This document shows, piece after piece, positions 11,957 to 24,354 of a stretch of DNA of 64,000 nt. The stretch is from Perkinsus olseni (taxonomy: Eukaryota > Perkinsozoa > Perkinsida > Perkinsidae), in the NCBI GenBank assembly GCA_013115135.1, contig JABANP010000020.1, positions 62,001-126,000 on the forward strand. Reading direction: 5' to 3'. A program made the translations under genes and the position numbers. The notes below the pieces were generated by a model, which worked only from the letters and a program-made list of their open reading frames with translations, was not told where the DNA came from and did no database searches. Within the stretch, counting starts at the first letter, position 1; every line of letters begins with the position of its first letter.

Positions 11957-13720
11957 CTAGTTCAATGGCGTGCTACTCCTCTCTCGAGTGTCAGCTTTCC
12001 TCAGTGCCCTCGCCCTCTCTATGTCCCATGTAGGGACGAATTTAGGCCATATCCGTTCCTTCGTTTTATAAAACCTGTGACACTCATCCCTGCAGCACTA
12101 CACCAACTGCTCTCTACTACCGTTGAGGATGTTCTACTGGGTCCACACGTTTAGTCTGCAATGGTATATCCCACCCTCGACAAGCATGCCAGCCCTCTGG
12201 GGCTTCCACAGGCTTTAGAGGGGTGTACTCGTGACGGGGCTCCCCTATTGCCGAGGCACTCTGCATTAGTACCATTCAAAGCCTACTCGTCAATTATCAC
12301 GTCGTACCTTGCGCTGACGACTGAGCGCCTCTAACCTGACCCTATCCTGGAGGTCCTTCCGGCGATGTATCTGATGCGAGAATATCACTACGATATGCCT
12401 AGGAGATGACCACTACTTGTTGCAAGTGGGCCCTTGGCTGACTGTAGAACACAGTATCCTCGTATAAAGGACCGTCGAACCCCAACAATGCCCCGTTGGT
12501 AATGTCTTGCAGTTACTCTGAGTCGACGCAGTAATGGTGGTGGTACTTCTCCCGGGTTGGGGACACCTGGTCACAATCCAAGTGGGACAGACCGCTGCAC
12601 ACAACAGAATCCACCACTACGCGTATCAGTAACAGCTATAGTAGCTCTGTCATCTCCCGACGGTAGGGAAGCTTTTCCCTGTAATGGATGTGGGCTGGCT
12701 GTACGTGGGTCATCATGGAAGGTAGTAGCGGTAGGTGATGCTATGAAGGAGTCGCATGCTGAGAAGCATACGATTGTCATATTCGACAACTACCCGGTAG
12801 TATCAGTACATCGACAACCAGCGGCTCTCCTCGAGACCGCTGTGAACATTGAGCTTGCCTTCATCGTCGAGTATGGGTTGAAGATATTCCGTTGTATAGA
12901 GTGGCCCTGTACCCTACAGAGAGGAGTCCCTTGCCTACAGTCAGTAGTAGTAGTACTACCCGTTGGTGGTGGGTAGAGTGCCCTCATCGAACGTGCCACT
13001 GAAGCTGATACCATTATACGGCTCATCAGAGTGTCTGACAAGGAGGAAGATAGCACTCCCTCTAGGGAGGCGAACAAGCACTACGATGTAACGTAGGAGT
13101 TGAGCCGTATGACCGGATGAGCAACTCTTTTACTCCGGGGAGAGGTAGTGGAGGTAAGAGGGGAGGTGGCGGGCATGGGCAGCGGCCAACTGGAATAATG
13201 ATACTCTACTTGTTGCCTACACATGCACAATTCAAGGGGGCTGATCTAGAAACACGATTGATACTGACGACACTACGATGGTGATGCACAGGATGACAGA
13301 ACAATGCTACTACCATTTCTACGACCCGTAACACTGATGGCTACAACAAGGGCATCAGCATCAAGGGAGGGAACAATAGTAGTCGTTGTTGGAGTCATAA
13401 AGCGACATTACGCCTAGAAATACTACGAGAATTCCAGCAACAGCGAAGGGCTGCTGTACCCTCCTACGCTTCTTGGCTACAGCAGGTAGCGTAGTGTATG
13501 GAGGGAAGGACAAGGTGGAGAAGGACGAGTGACGTTAGCAATGACAATAATAGTGACGATAGGGCGACGGGTATACAGACCTAGGGTAACAACAGAAACG
13601 GATACTACAGCCCGACGAGGTTGTAGTAGAGTCACAGCGACTAGAAATAGGACGACTAGGAAGGTAAGGACTGTTCATAATAATAAGAATATTAGATGAT
13701 TATGATGAAATGGTAGAGTA
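11957..13720 (-). CDS. Hypothetical multi-exon protein with N-terminal membrane segments
   Basis: I do not recognise this protein. From about 13660 a frame gives LTFLVVLFLVAVTLL and TRRPIVTIIVIANV, then a basic patch SKKRRRVQQP and a third hydrophobic run FAVAGILVVFLGVM. After phase-consistent GT-AG introns come GSAIFLLVRHSDEPYNG, FSGTFDEGTLPTTN, LYTTEYLQPILDDEGKLNV and EKLPYRREMTELL. Later pieces are LLGFDGPLYEDTVFY, KPVEAPEGWHACRGWDIPL and a basic end, CHRFYKTKERIWPKF to STPLN with TAG at 11957. The pattern suggests a few membrane helices followed by a soluble domain. The start codon and several junctions in the 12.4-12.75 kb part are unresolved, and the 5' end may join the gene at 13847. 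Confidence 0.45.
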
Positions 13721-13846
13721 CAGCACAAGTACTGTACAGAGAGGTGGTGATAATCACACGGAGGGTCTGTTCTACAATGGCGAGGAACTACAATGGCCCT
13801 TGCTGAGGAAGGGGTGACTCACCTCATGGATAATACAAAAGCGTTA

Positions 13847-15408
13847 CTAAGGCAACGGTTGGTACGACTTGTTGCTGGGGCCAGGTACGCAGCCTACACC
13901 ACCAGCTCCGGGGGATACAGGTGGATTCATTATAGTGCTGCTGCTATCATCCATCTCATCACCGTCAGAGCAGGGGCTAGCTGTCTCCTTGTGTCCCGGA
14001 GGGGTAGGGGACCTCCCTTCCTCTGTTGCAGTTATAGTATCAGCAAGAGGATGCTGCCGTCTGACGAGGCAGGTAGGGCACATGACCTAAAAAGATATCG
14101 AAGCATGACAAACTGCCTCTGCCGTCATTATTATACGTGATACCTGTGAGCCAATCCACAAGAGTAGAGTAGCGATTGCTATACCAGCCGTGACACCATT
14201 GAAGATGGCTGTCTCCTTCCACTTGGCCTGTTGCTCTGGGGAGATGGCGTTGAGGTACAGCTCCAACTGGGTACCACATAAGCAGGCCACCTGAGCTCAA
14301 CGACGAGGTAATCGGTGGGAGGTAATGGTACTACTCACCTGGGAGGCAGGAGTAGGGCGGCCAGCACCAGCTGTCGCTACACAGGTGTTGCAGCGGTGGT
14401 TGAAGACGGGATAATCAGTGACGGCCGGTAAGGATGAACATATCCTATTCACAATGCTCACGAATTGAACACCTGTAAGTAGGGGATGAGTGTGGAGGAA
14501 GGGGAGGAGGCGATGAGTACCTTGACGTGGGGCAGCGGGGCAGGAGATAGCATCAAGTTGGGGAGTGGCACAACTGACCACAGCTGGGGTCGAGGTGCAT
14601 CTACCCAGCTCATACAGTGTTACAGCTGATGGTACAAACCTGAATACTAGTGACAGTGATAGGACGGTGATAGGACGGTCCATCACCCATTACATCGCAA
14701 CAGTATGGGAGATATTAGATGTACCAAGGGGTGCTCCGTAGGAAGCCAACTAAAGAACAACAGTGACAAGCTAGTGATGATGATCCAAATTCAATAACAC
14801 GACTACGCCTGCTGCTGCTACTACCTCACGTTGTATCTCCTGATGAGTGAGATCGGATACTATGCCCACACCGTAGAAACAGATACATACCAATACGCCA
14901 CAACAAACGACTGCCAACAGGGATGTCACGAGTGATGTTGCGAGAATGGCAGATAGGCAGTGCATTGACCTGTGACATGGTGGCTACAGAGGTGTACCGC
15001 TACTGAGAGAGCCTACCTTAATTTTAGAATACTTCTCTTGGCTATCCCTATTGCAGCTGCCACTGGGGCTAGAATTGCTGCAGTAAGGATAAGATTAACA
15101 CTTATACCAATAGGGTTGGCTGGTATGACCAGATTAACGCCGTATCTTTGGGCGAGGTCCGTGAGCTGCCAAAAGAAGGAATTGTCAAAAGATGAACCAG
15201 TATTAGTACTACCTGTTGTCCAGTAAGACGGGATAGTAAGGGAGGCATCAACTTGTGCTGTTGACTGGAACCATATGACTAAAGCCCAGGCCGATAGGGC
15301 CAAGAGGATGACGACGTAGGCAAATGTGAACAGGACTCTGCTGAGCCGGAATGTCGGCCTCTTCTTGGTGGGAAGTCCTCTTCTACTTCGTTGCTTACTG
15401 GTAGACAT
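13847..15408 (-). CDS. Four-pass membrane protein, tetraspanin-like topology
   Basis: The ATG at 15408 starts a basic cytosolic tail (MSTSKQRSRRGLPTKKR) followed by helix 1 (VLFTFAYVVILLALSAW), a loop of about 60 residues, and helix 2 (NLILTAAILAPVAAAIGI). After an intron comes helix 3 (ILATSLVTSLLAVVCCGVLV). A large Cys-containing loop follows (LYELGRCTSTPAVVSC, RICSSLPAVTDYPVF, HRCNTCVATAG), then helix 4 (GVTAGIAIATLLLWIG) and a Ser/Pro-rich cytosolic tail ending near 13847. The large extracytoplasmic loop between helices 3 and 4 resembles tetraspanins, but no CCG motif is seen, so this is topology only. The last exon and stop are uncertain. Confidence 0.55.
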
Positions 15409-15710
15409 TATACAGAATCAAATTAGGGCTTTCCCAGTGCCGTGATGGCCCCGACTACACCAAGCTCAACAATGGTGAATAGTACTAAGTTCAAACTGAT
15501 GCAGCAATAAAAGGGGATATGATAATGGATGGGAATGATTAGTTGTTGTTGGCAGTATTAGCAGTAGCAGCGTGGTACGACCATCATTGTCATCAATGGT
15601 AGTAGTTGTGTGATGGTATCAATAACATGTGAATGATACCAGCACGAGTCTACCTGCATGGTGGCGGTAGGCGATGATCCACCCTCAGTCGACATAACAG
15701 CACCAGCATA

Positions 15711-16515
15711 TCAATCAGATCGCTTGCCAGCACCTCCAGCCGCGGCGGCCTGAAAATGGGAAAGATGCTTGGGAGGAGGTAACAGCAGGGCAACTTACTG
15801 TGGGAGTGGCAGTGACCAACGGGGAGAGCTTGGCCACATGAGTGAGAGTGGGCTTGACAGCGAGGGCGTATAGCTTAGAAGATCCACGGAAGTCGGGGTA
15901 GAAGAGGTATACCTGAGAAGCGTCGGGATGTCGTTGGTTGGCATGGGGTATGCTGTCATCACTACCTGGAAGCCGACCCTTAGGAAATAGTATAGAGGCA
16001 CCCAGAAGAAGAGATTATCGATAATAGCCTCAACCAACATGAAACCCCCAAAGACCGTCCAATAGGTCAATATAGCCTGAGGACAGACGACAGCATGGCT
16101 CATCACCTACTCGGGTTATGATGATGACTGACCTTAGTTTGATCATTAGTAGGGTTGGCCGCCTCGACGAGCTCATAACTCTTGTATACGGGATAACAGA
16201 ATCCAACCAGATTACAGACGGTGTTAACCGCACATCCAGTCAGTAGGCATAGAGATCCAATGAAAGCCCCGGCAAGGAGGGAGCATACACCCACCTACGA
16301 CAGGAGAGAGATAACAGAATGTCGATGAATGGTAGTAGCAATACCGGTGCCAATCCCGAGAGATCCGAGGCTTGTTTAATGGGGCCAACATCATACAGCT
16401 TAGCGTTCAAATCCTTGATCTTCTTATCCATACCGTAGCAGCAGGACATCGACACTCCGCTACTTAACAAATTCTGCAACGCGACAGTAACGATGAGCCC
16501 ATGTCTCTGCAGCAT
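15711..16515 (-). CDS. REEP5/Yop1/TB2-DP1 family ER-shaping protein
   Basis: REEP5/Yop1 proteins insert hairpins into the outer leaflet of tubular ER and bend it. After a short N-terminus (DKKIKDLNAKLYDVG) and a hydrophobic stretch, exon 2 gives LVGFCYPVYKSYELVEAA, the family signature near the first hairpin, followed by an acidic/polar bridge NPTNDQTK. Exon 3 gives ILTYWTVFGGFMLVEAI and FFWVPLYYFLRVGFQV, matching the TYWxVFxxxxxxE core. A Lys/Ala-rich tail ends in AAGGAGKRSD then TGA at 15711. Two ATGs are possible, 16515 and 16431; the longer is used. The start faces TVP23 across 182 bp. Confidence 0.85.
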
Positions 16516-16697
16516 CACAAATTTCAAACGGACGACGGAGCGAAGTGTGTTTTGTTTCGCAGTTTTCATTTTTTGAACTGCGCGTGATGACCGATTCCTT
16601 GGTGTATCTACTCCTAAGGGCCTATCCGCTGGAAACACGCTCTCGGTTGTACCATCTATCCCTCACCCTTACTGGTCTGTCCACAGTAGTATTAAAA

Positions 16698-17702
16698 ATG
16701 ACCGATCCTGCTGCTGCTGGTAGTGGCAGCGATTCTCAGAATGTTAGACTGGAGTTTAGTGACTTCTCCACCAGTGCCCTACCTCCCATAGGTGGCGTGG
16801 ATGGTCCCGAAGTGGCCACTGATACCCGTGCTGGTAGTACTGCTGGTATACGCCTTTCCACTGTATGTAGCTCATCAGGCACTTTCTCCAACACAGTATT
16901 GGCTCATTCAGCCCATCCCTGGGTATGTGTCTTCCATATCCTATTCAAACTAGCTGCCATATTCTCCTACTGGGTTGTATATTATATATCAGGCAAGAGC
17001 TATATAAGTAAGTATTATGGGTCCCACCGCTGAGCCTTTCCCAAGTCGCCGTCCATAGTTACCTTTGTCTGTACCACTACATGCCTGGCGCTGGACTTCT
17101 GGACGGTTAAGAATGTAACAGGAAGGTAGTGGTGATGGGATTGACCGTTGGCTCGTACTGTGGTCACGGCTCCGTAGGCTCCTAGTCGGCCTACGATGGT
17201 GGAACGAGTATGAGACATCGAAGGATTCGGAAGCTGGTGGCGAGCCTGGTAAATCAACCTGGGTGTTCGAATCACAGGGAGAAGAGTTTGAGAGATCTCT
17301 CAATCCAACGGATAAGACAATATTTTGGGGAGCTTTGGTAGTATTGCCAGTAGGCGTAGACCTCACACCAAACCTCGTCGTCATGATCAGTACATCTTCC
17401 CTCTATTCTGGCTTGGTGGCGCCATATCCAACTTAATATCCCTATCATTCGACTACGTTGTACTCAACATCATGGGCCTCATCCTTTCCTTTGCTAATGT
17501 TGTTGGGTATTGGAAATGTTCAAAAGGTACATCTCAACCTCTCTACTTTATCATCAGCTGTCGTCTCTTATTAGAGTCCCAGCGTCGGTTGCAATCGTGG
17601 GCATCGCAGCAGGCATTGGGTGCCATGGTCTCCCAAGGAAGCGGCATCGGCGGCCTAGTATCAAAGGCTGGTAATTGGTTCAGGGGGCCGTCTTCGCAGT
17701 AG
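16698..17702 (+). CDS. TVP23: Golgi membrane protein TVP23 (FAM18)
   Basis: TVP23 is a four-helix Golgi protein involved in vesicle traffic and binds Yip-family proteins. After a Ser/Gly-rich disordered N-terminus starting MTDPAAAGSGSDSQ comes HPWVCVFHILFKLAAIF, the family hallmark. Further exons give LALDFWTVKNVTGR, LVGLRWWNEYE, STWVFESQ, LNPTDKTIFW and the last helices LFWLGGAISNLISL and FANVVGYWKCSK. The C-terminal tail ends NWFRGPSSQ then TAG. About five GT-AG introns. Order and spacing match the whole family, so identity is secure. Confidence 0.93.
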
Positions 17703-17815
17703 TAGCCGCCCTTGTATCATCATTGTCACTATTTCGAAAATTGTTCTTTCCCTGTTTTATCCAGTGCGTTGAGTTGACCACTTCATCAGCATGTTCTACA
17801 GGACTTCTGTTCCTA

Positions 17816-18757
17816 ATGGCTAAAGTCAATCGTACAGATCGCACCGAGCTCAATAAGTTTGAGCGAGAGTAAGTACAGTAGTGAGTAGAGCAACTCGGCA
17901 GACCTGGCTCCCCCTCTTCAGTTCTAACCTGACCTGGGCGGAGCTTCATAGCCTGAAGGATCGTATACAGTATCCAGACATGCCACACTCCATGCCACGT
18001 AGTATACACCTCATACCTGTTACTCTTACTCTTCTTACTAGAGTCCTCACTCCAGCACATTCCCGACTGTATGAATGAGTTTTACGCGCTTGAACGATGT
18101 CTTGATTATGGCATTCAGAGGGAGCATCCAAGGCGACCGTAGTAGCAGGGAAATGCAGCTTCGCCAGCCGAGAATGCTCAACAGATATGCTCGCCTTATT
18201 GGCTGTAAGGCCACACACCTCTGCTTCGAGCGTTGTGTACGACGTAGGGATGCTAGAATTATGCGGGAGATTATGAAGTGAGTCGACCCATCATCCTGAT
18301 CGGAGGAAATCGCTGTTGGATAGATGGGAGAGGTCAGCAGTGTCGGAGCTGTCAGATCTCGCCAAGCATGAGTATGTTGACGGATTGGAGCGTCGTCAGA
18401 GATACTATGAGTAGTTGGGCTAAGATACTGCGGCGGATGATGTGATGGTACAGGTATCTATCAGATCAGTCAAAGCAAAAGGATAAACAGAAATACTACG
18501 ACCGTCAGTACACGCATGTTTTAGACAGGGTTATCAATGTTAAACAGACGTTAGGTATAGCCTTGGATGAGAACGAGGTGTCGAGAGTAGGAACGGGGAT
18601 GAAAACAGGTGGTGAAGTGGCGCTTTGATAGGTTAATCAGAATAAGAGGGGAGGCACTACGCATAATTTGGATACTATAATACGGACTTTTACTCATCGA
18701 CTGGATGCTACGAATGCGGATCGCTACAGTGACGTCAATAGCCCTATATTCCGATGA
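17816..18757 (+). CDS. Twin-CX9C protein with C-terminal coiled coil (copy 1)
   Basis: The joined exons begin MAKVNRTDRTELNKFER and reach CMNEFYALERC, a perfect CX9C. A 46-nt intron later comes CKATHLCFERC, a second CX9C. Twin CX9C helices are typical of mitochondrial intermembrane-space proteins oxidised by Mia40, such as the complex I subunit NDUFB7, which this resembles only in layout. The protein then continues, in phase through four GT-AG introns, into a charged helical region (WERSAVSELSDLAKHEY; KYYDRQYTHVLDRVINV; NQNKRGGTTHNL), ending at TGA 18757. That C-terminal extension is not part of NDUFB7. A second copy of the whole layout follows at 18886. Confidence 0.68.
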
Positions 18758-18885
18758 TGATGATAATGTGACCAGGAGTGCTGCTATTGAACCGTTGTAG
18801 ATGAACATGTTTCTGAGTAGTATATGAAGGGTTGTATTGGAGTATTAGACGTGGAAAGGTCGTTATAGTTAATTCGGTCTGTGGT

Positions 18886-19817
18886 ATGGACGGGGTTGAC
18901 AGGACCGGAAAGAACAGCTTCTGGCGAGAGTAGGGTGTTGGTACCTCACGGGGTTGAGCCGCCTCTTTAATTCAGTGACCTACCTAGTGCTAACCTATTC
19001 CTCCACTACAAGGAGCGATATACGTTACCGGAGATACCCCATCATATGCCTAGTACGATTGTTCTGCCTCACCTTTTATGCCCATTGGTCTGTGTATTCA
19101 GTGTCGGTGGTAGACGGTATAAGTGACTGCACAGGGCCTGCTGCTACACTGGAACAATGCGTCGAATACAGGGCTATGGGGCCGAGGAAGTAGTATTGGG
19201 CGAGGATGATGTCGGGTAGAGTGTTTCACTATCAGAGGGCTCATGACTTGCCAAGCATTAGCACAACTGTTCGGTAAGTGCATCCAGTCTAGGGATAGGA
19301 AGATAACGACAGCCGTTACCAAGTAGCTGCCGTTGACTCAGTGTCACCGGCATTAAGTACTGCATAGGTGGGAGGTGCGTTCGGTTTCAACCATGAACGA
19401 GGATAGTAGACGAGAGTATCTTGCTGAACTTGAAGAGGAGAAACGCCATTACATGTAAGCATGTGATATGAGTGGCAGTATTAGAATGTGGTCCTGCTGA
19501 TCGTAGGAGGCTAGCCGATATGTGTTACTCACGTGAACGGCGACGAATGTACGATCGGCAGTACACTCATCTACTCGATCGGTCAATAGCTATCAAGAAG
19601 TCATTAGGGGTGAGTGCTCCACATAGCGTAACTCCACTGGGAAGTGATGGTCATTCAGATGGACCTTGCTGAACATGAGGTTGATAGAGATGCCCAGAAT
19701 AAGAGAGGTGGCCGGTCCAGTACTATGGATAAGGTTGTACAGAAGCTACACGCTCGGCGTACTTCCCAAGAAGCTCGTGATTACAATTATGCCATGTACA
19801 GATTTGCTCAGAAATGA
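18886..19817 (+). CDS. Twin-CX9C protein with C-terminal coiled coil (copy 2)
   Basis: This is a tandem paralog of the gene just upstream. It starts MDGVDRTGKNSFWR and matches copy 1 along its length. LPEIPHHMP parallels YPDMPHSMP, CTGPAATLEQC is the first CX9C and CQALAQLFGKC the second. RREYLAELEEEKRHYM, MYDRQYTHLLDRSIAIKKS and QNKRGGRSSTMDKVV parallel the coiled-coil part. Stop TGA at 19817. The copies share exon layout but are clearly diverged, so the duplication is old. The junction between the second CX9C and the exon starting near 19394 is the one I could not fix. Confidence 0.62.
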
Positions 19818-19958
19818 ACAATTCTCGAGTGACCATTGTATACTCGTCACTATTAACTCATGTATAGAATATGTTCAGTTTAATACACCCCCTTGTGTTC
19901 AGTAACTCGAACACAATCGCAATGTAACGCCATCAAACTGTCCAAGAGATAGTACCAA

Positions 19959-21476
19959 TCACTCCGCCTTCATCTCTTTCTTCTTCCCCTCTCCGTTTAT
20001 TTTCGTGTTCCTCCCGACCAGCTTCGGCAATAATGCGATAACCGCAATGTGCCACACATGGCCAATAAAGTACACAGACCGCCACACCTCCATGGTCCTC
20101 CCATACTCCAACATGACTTGTCCAGTACCGTAGTAGTTGAGTGAAAAGAACGTCTGCGCCCACGCGAAGAATGCGTAGAAGGGATAGTACTTAGCGTAGG
20201 GAGCGTTATCGCCGTAGAACATGGGGCCAAGATAATGCCTACCAAGGCTATCCGCGGTAGTCTCAAGGATTGAACCTGAAATGAACACACATCCTCACAG
20301 TCCATGGTACACCCCTCCCCTATTACATAAGAAGAATAGGTAGTATCCTGGATAGAAGCCATGCCAGAAAGCGCTTATCGATCGTGTAACCAAAGTAGCA
20401 TAGTCCTTACTGCTCATGAACGTCACGAAAGAGGGCTTGGTGACTCGCTGGTAGATGTAGTACTTCAGCCACTCGGCAACTCTAGTATTCCAATTGTTGA
20501 GGGCCTCTGGAGCATTCAAGGCGAACTCGACATGCAACACGTCGCCATTTTCTGCACGCTTGAATGTCTGTGTCTTCGCATCAGACAGGCCGAACCCACA
20601 GGCATCACCAACAGCCTCGCAAAGGTACCAACAGAAGAAGAACTTGGACCGATACCAACTAACAGTAACGCATAGTAGAGGTACACGCACTACGAATGGC
20701 AGAGAACGGAACCACGAGGTTGTTACAGATGATACTGGTAGGAACGTATTAGCGAAGAGCATCACTATACCACAACAGGCACACTTCAACAGTGCCTTCA
20801 GAGTGGGTTTTACGGTACTGATGTGACTTAGCTCGGAGAAGCATCCACGGAGGTATACCCAGTCAAGGTACTCGCGACAGAAGAACACGGGACCGCACAG
20901 GGCACCGAAAAAACCGAATATATAGGAAAGGTACGATACGATGTCGGGTATGCCTTCGAGACAGTTTTTGAGACGATACTCTTGCTGATGCTTCTTGATT
21001 GACAGCGGTTTACCTTCCTTTAATAGGAGACCGTCGTAACAATCATACGCAAAGGTCACGTATTTGGCCGTGAAGATCATCAACGGTAGTGTTATGTCTA
21101 ATTTCCAGCCTAGATAGTCCACCTTCATTCTCCATAGATGAAAAGCACTGAGCACAGCCATACTGTTGATGGCAACGAGTGATGGTCTCTTGGGGAATAG
21201 TACAACCAGTAGATAATTACCAATACTTACCAACAATACAACAGCGGTGTTCCACGGTCCTTGAAGTACATAGGTGAGTCCTAGGCCAAGGATAAGACTA
21301 GTATACAACCTGGCGACGCCGTTCTTCAAGGTGCGGAACCAAAAGGATATTCCAATGCTCAACAGCAGGCATCCGAGCAGTACAATCTGATCATTAGGGA
21401 AGCCTATAGTGTCCGCTACAGTGTTTATACCACTGATTAAGGGGCCTGGTAGATGGTCAAAGTCGAGTGATGACAT
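19959..21476 (-). CDS. MBOAT-family lysophospholipid acyltransferase
   Basis: MBOAT acyltransferases of the LPCAT/Ale1 type re-acylate lysophospholipids in the ER membrane. The large first exon starts MSSLDFDHLPGPLISG and holds many hydrophobic helices. Family landmarks are AYDCYDG, the loop FSYLSYIFGFFGALCGPVFF-like segment before REYLDW, the Asn motif NNWNTRVAEWLKYY and the catalytic His in SAFWHGFYPGYYLFF. One 40-odd-nt intron near 20280-20320 joins FLC to SILETTADSLG. The second exon adds a last helix pair and a Lys-rich end, KKKEMKAE. Total about 500 residues, the normal size. It diverges from the Mei2-like gene (starts 356 bp apart). Confidence 0.9.
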
Positions 21477-21832
21477 CTTTCAAGTAAAATCCGCCTCGAA
21501 CTATCAACGACGAACGTTCGACTTGATATCTTGATATCTTGCGACTCCTCAACTATTACTTTTGGAGGTCCATGAGAGTCGAGATTGTGAGCCACTAGCT
21601 TTGTGGTCAATCGGTTGATGACGAATCTTTTTCCAATGTCATGCTCTACTGGAGTGTTGCTGCAATCCACGACTCGCAACAGCAGTACCAGCAGCAGCTC
21701 CCGGCATCACTGTGTTAACCGTTGCCATGTACTGCTACTGTCTTTACTCTTCTTTAGCTGTGATAGTCTAATCTTCCACCACCACCATCATCTTCAGTTG
21801 TATTTATCTCTTCCCTCCCAATTTCATCAACA

Positions 21833-23165
21833 ATGACGGTTGATACCACTGGGATTGAGCAGCTAATAAGGGAGATATCGTTCCTCGAGGCATCGGGTCA
21901 AGCTGACCCCAATGCCCCAGCAGAGAGTCTCTGTGATTTGTTCGCTAGAACCAACCCTGATCTCTTGGATTCCTTGTTGGAGGTAATGAATAGCGGCTGT
22001 TGCCACCACCAGCAGCCTGCTGATATTGACGACAACGCTTCCACCGGTGCGCCATCAACAACAGCTGGCGGCTCTACTGCTGGCCTGTTGTCGAGTGATG
22101 ATTTGGCCTCTTCACACAGCTCCTACGAGTACAGTACTCACCACTTGGGAAGGTCCTCTCCTACCGTCTCACTGGCGTCGGACTCGGATCTGCTCCGTCG
22201 CCAGTCTGCAGGATACCAACAGCAGTCTGCTGCTATGGGCCTCAACAACAACGGAAGTAACGGTTCACCCGGGCCAATGGTTCCTGTCAATGTCGAGGAG
22301 CTTTTGCGTACTGGCAACGACAAGAGGACCACCGTGATGATCAAGAGGATCCCCAGAAGGTAGGTGTACAAGCAGCGGAAGACAATTGCAGTATGAGTTA
22401 CTGTAGGTACACCGTTGCGATGCTCCGAGACGAGATTGACCGTCGCTGTCCTGCATTGAGGAATGGCGGCTATGATCTTCTCTATCTACCTGTTGATACG
22501 GCTAAGGTAGGAGAACCTGTTTGAGCTGACTTCCTAGTATCTAGCCTTCTTAGGTCGCTAACCGCGGTTATGCATTCATCAACTTCCGATCCCCCAAGCA
22601 TGTCCTCGTGTTTGCCTCGGCATTCCAGAACTACGAGTGGCCAGGTCAGCGTGCTCATGGTCCTCATCAGCCAGCTAATGGCGAGGTCAAGATATGCGAG
22701 ATCTACTTCGCCCATATACAAGGACGAGAGGAGACCATTCGAAGTGTGGACCCTACTGGCAACAAGAATGCTACATCACCTGCTTATCAGAGTATTGGTG
22801 ATGATAAGTGTTGGGTGTTGGGGTACAACGAACCGCCAGGAGGATTCCAGCACTCAAGGAGGGGTTCCAACAAGTCCCGCAACAACAACAACCTTATGTC
22901 CTACACTATGAGATCTGCTACTTCCGGGTATCCCTCTTCTCATCGACGATCGCGTAATGATCAGTGCATCGTTTGTGGTGGCTCTGTATCAGCTGGTACG
23001 TGTATCTGTGCGTATTATCGTGCTGCTTCTACTAATGGCCTATCATCGCAGCAGAGCGTCTCTGGACGACTCTCTCCAATGGTAGATCCCTATCAGTTCT
23101 CGGTCAACTCCCCCGAGTTCATCCCAGCATCTGCTTCTTCTTCATCCGACTATCGTTTCTACTAA
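21833..23165 (+). CDS. Mei2-like RNA-binding protein (copy 1)
   Basis: Mei2 proteins control meiosis and development through a special C-terminal RRM (RRM_2). The first exon encodes a long low-complexity region rich in Ser, Asn and Gln. The RRM is spread over three exons: TTVMIKRIPRR, then YTVAMLRDEIDRRCPAL with YDLLYLPVDTAK, then NRGYAFINFRSP and CEIYFAHIQGREETIR. All are hallmark Mei2 strings. The C-terminal tail is Ser-rich with a CIVCGGSVSAGTCIC cysteine cluster that could bind metal, and ends DYRFY then TAA. Both introns are GT-AG. No N-terminal RRMs are visible, unlike plant AML proteins. Confidence 0.87.
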
Positions 23166-24354
23166 TCGGCTTGTTGCCGATTTGTACCACTGTATGGCGG
23201 TGGGAGGGCATTTGCTGTTGTAGTGTATGTTCTGCTGCTGCTGCTACCCCCGTCAAAGTAGCCGTCATCAATTTCGTCATCAGCTGTGTATTATCTTGTG
23301 GTGGGCGTCAGTGCCCCTGTAGACTATCGTACAGCTCAATTACTTGTTCCTGATAACAACAACAAGGAGAAGAACATCGAGCCAGTTCTGTTATGGTGTC
23401 CTTCATCATCTTAGTGTCACGTATTGTGGTACTATCATTCCTGGTCACCATCAGCATCTTGTTCGACCTGTTCCTTATCTCACTATTTCCCATTGGGTGA
23501 TATCATTGTACGCTTTTCACCTTTTCTTCTTCTTCCTCCTCCTCTCTATTGCTGTTGTCCTCCTGTAGATTACTAAGGTATGTCAGTGCGTCGTTTGTCG
23601 TGTGAGTGTTCCTTGCTGCTGCTGCTCGTGCTGCTGTTATATCTACTTTCATGCAGCACATTCCACTGGCAGCATAAGTAGCCTCTCTGGCATCATCATC
23701 ATCACCGTCATCATCGCCATACGACCTCAAGTTATCGTCTGCGTCGTTTTTCAACCGGTCTTTCGACAGAAATACAATAGCACGGATGATCGTTGTTTCT
23801 ATCCAAATATTTATTCTCGCGGTAGCGGCAATGCTACTACTACCTCGGCTGCCAGACGACAGTCGGAGGTGAGTCAGGCTGTTTTGTTGCTCCTGCCGCC
23901 CTTCCTGGCAGTGTTGCCACCGTAGGCAGGAAGCAGCAGCAGCAAGTGGCCTGTTATTGTCATCAGTAAGCTCTCGTGAACATTATGGGGTTGGTCTTTG
24001 ACTAGCCTCCCGCGATTGAATTAGATTGTGTTATTGCCATACACCGCTTGAACACCACAATTGTATCAGTAGCTCAGCCTTCGGTGCTGAACTACTAGGA
24101 ATGATCGTCCTTATCACCGAGATGATAAAGATGATTATATAGCTCTCCAACTCTTCTTTGACAGCAGTAAAACTATCATTCTCCTTTAACAAGTGTGTAT
24201 CTCGGTCAGTATGAGCGAGTAGTCTGTTAAGTAGATGTATTTTACCACTGAAGTTGACGGTGAAGAAGTGAAAGAGCTCTTCCATTTCCTTCCAGCTCAC
24301 TTCGCTTTGTGTGGTTTCAATTGGGAAGTTGGAGGGTGTGCTCACAGCTGAACG
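23166..24354 (+). other. Spacer between Mei2-like paralogs
   Basis: About 1.2 kb with T/C-rich and short triplet-repeat tracts and no ORF with convincing protein character on either strand. It must hold the 3' end of copy 1 and the promoter of copy 2. Confidence 0.5.

Noticed and set aside
18139..18148. A 10-nt GTAGTAGCAG that seemed to be a mini-intron or frameshift between the two CX9C motifs of copy 1
   Set aside because: A normal 46-nt GT-AG intron starting at the same donor (ending ..CTCAACAG) restores the same downstream frame.
24031..24345. Minus-strand ORF of 104 codons upstream of Mei2-like copy 2
   Set aside because: It starts at GTG, not ATG, has no partner exon, and lies in the likely promoter of the plus-strand gene.
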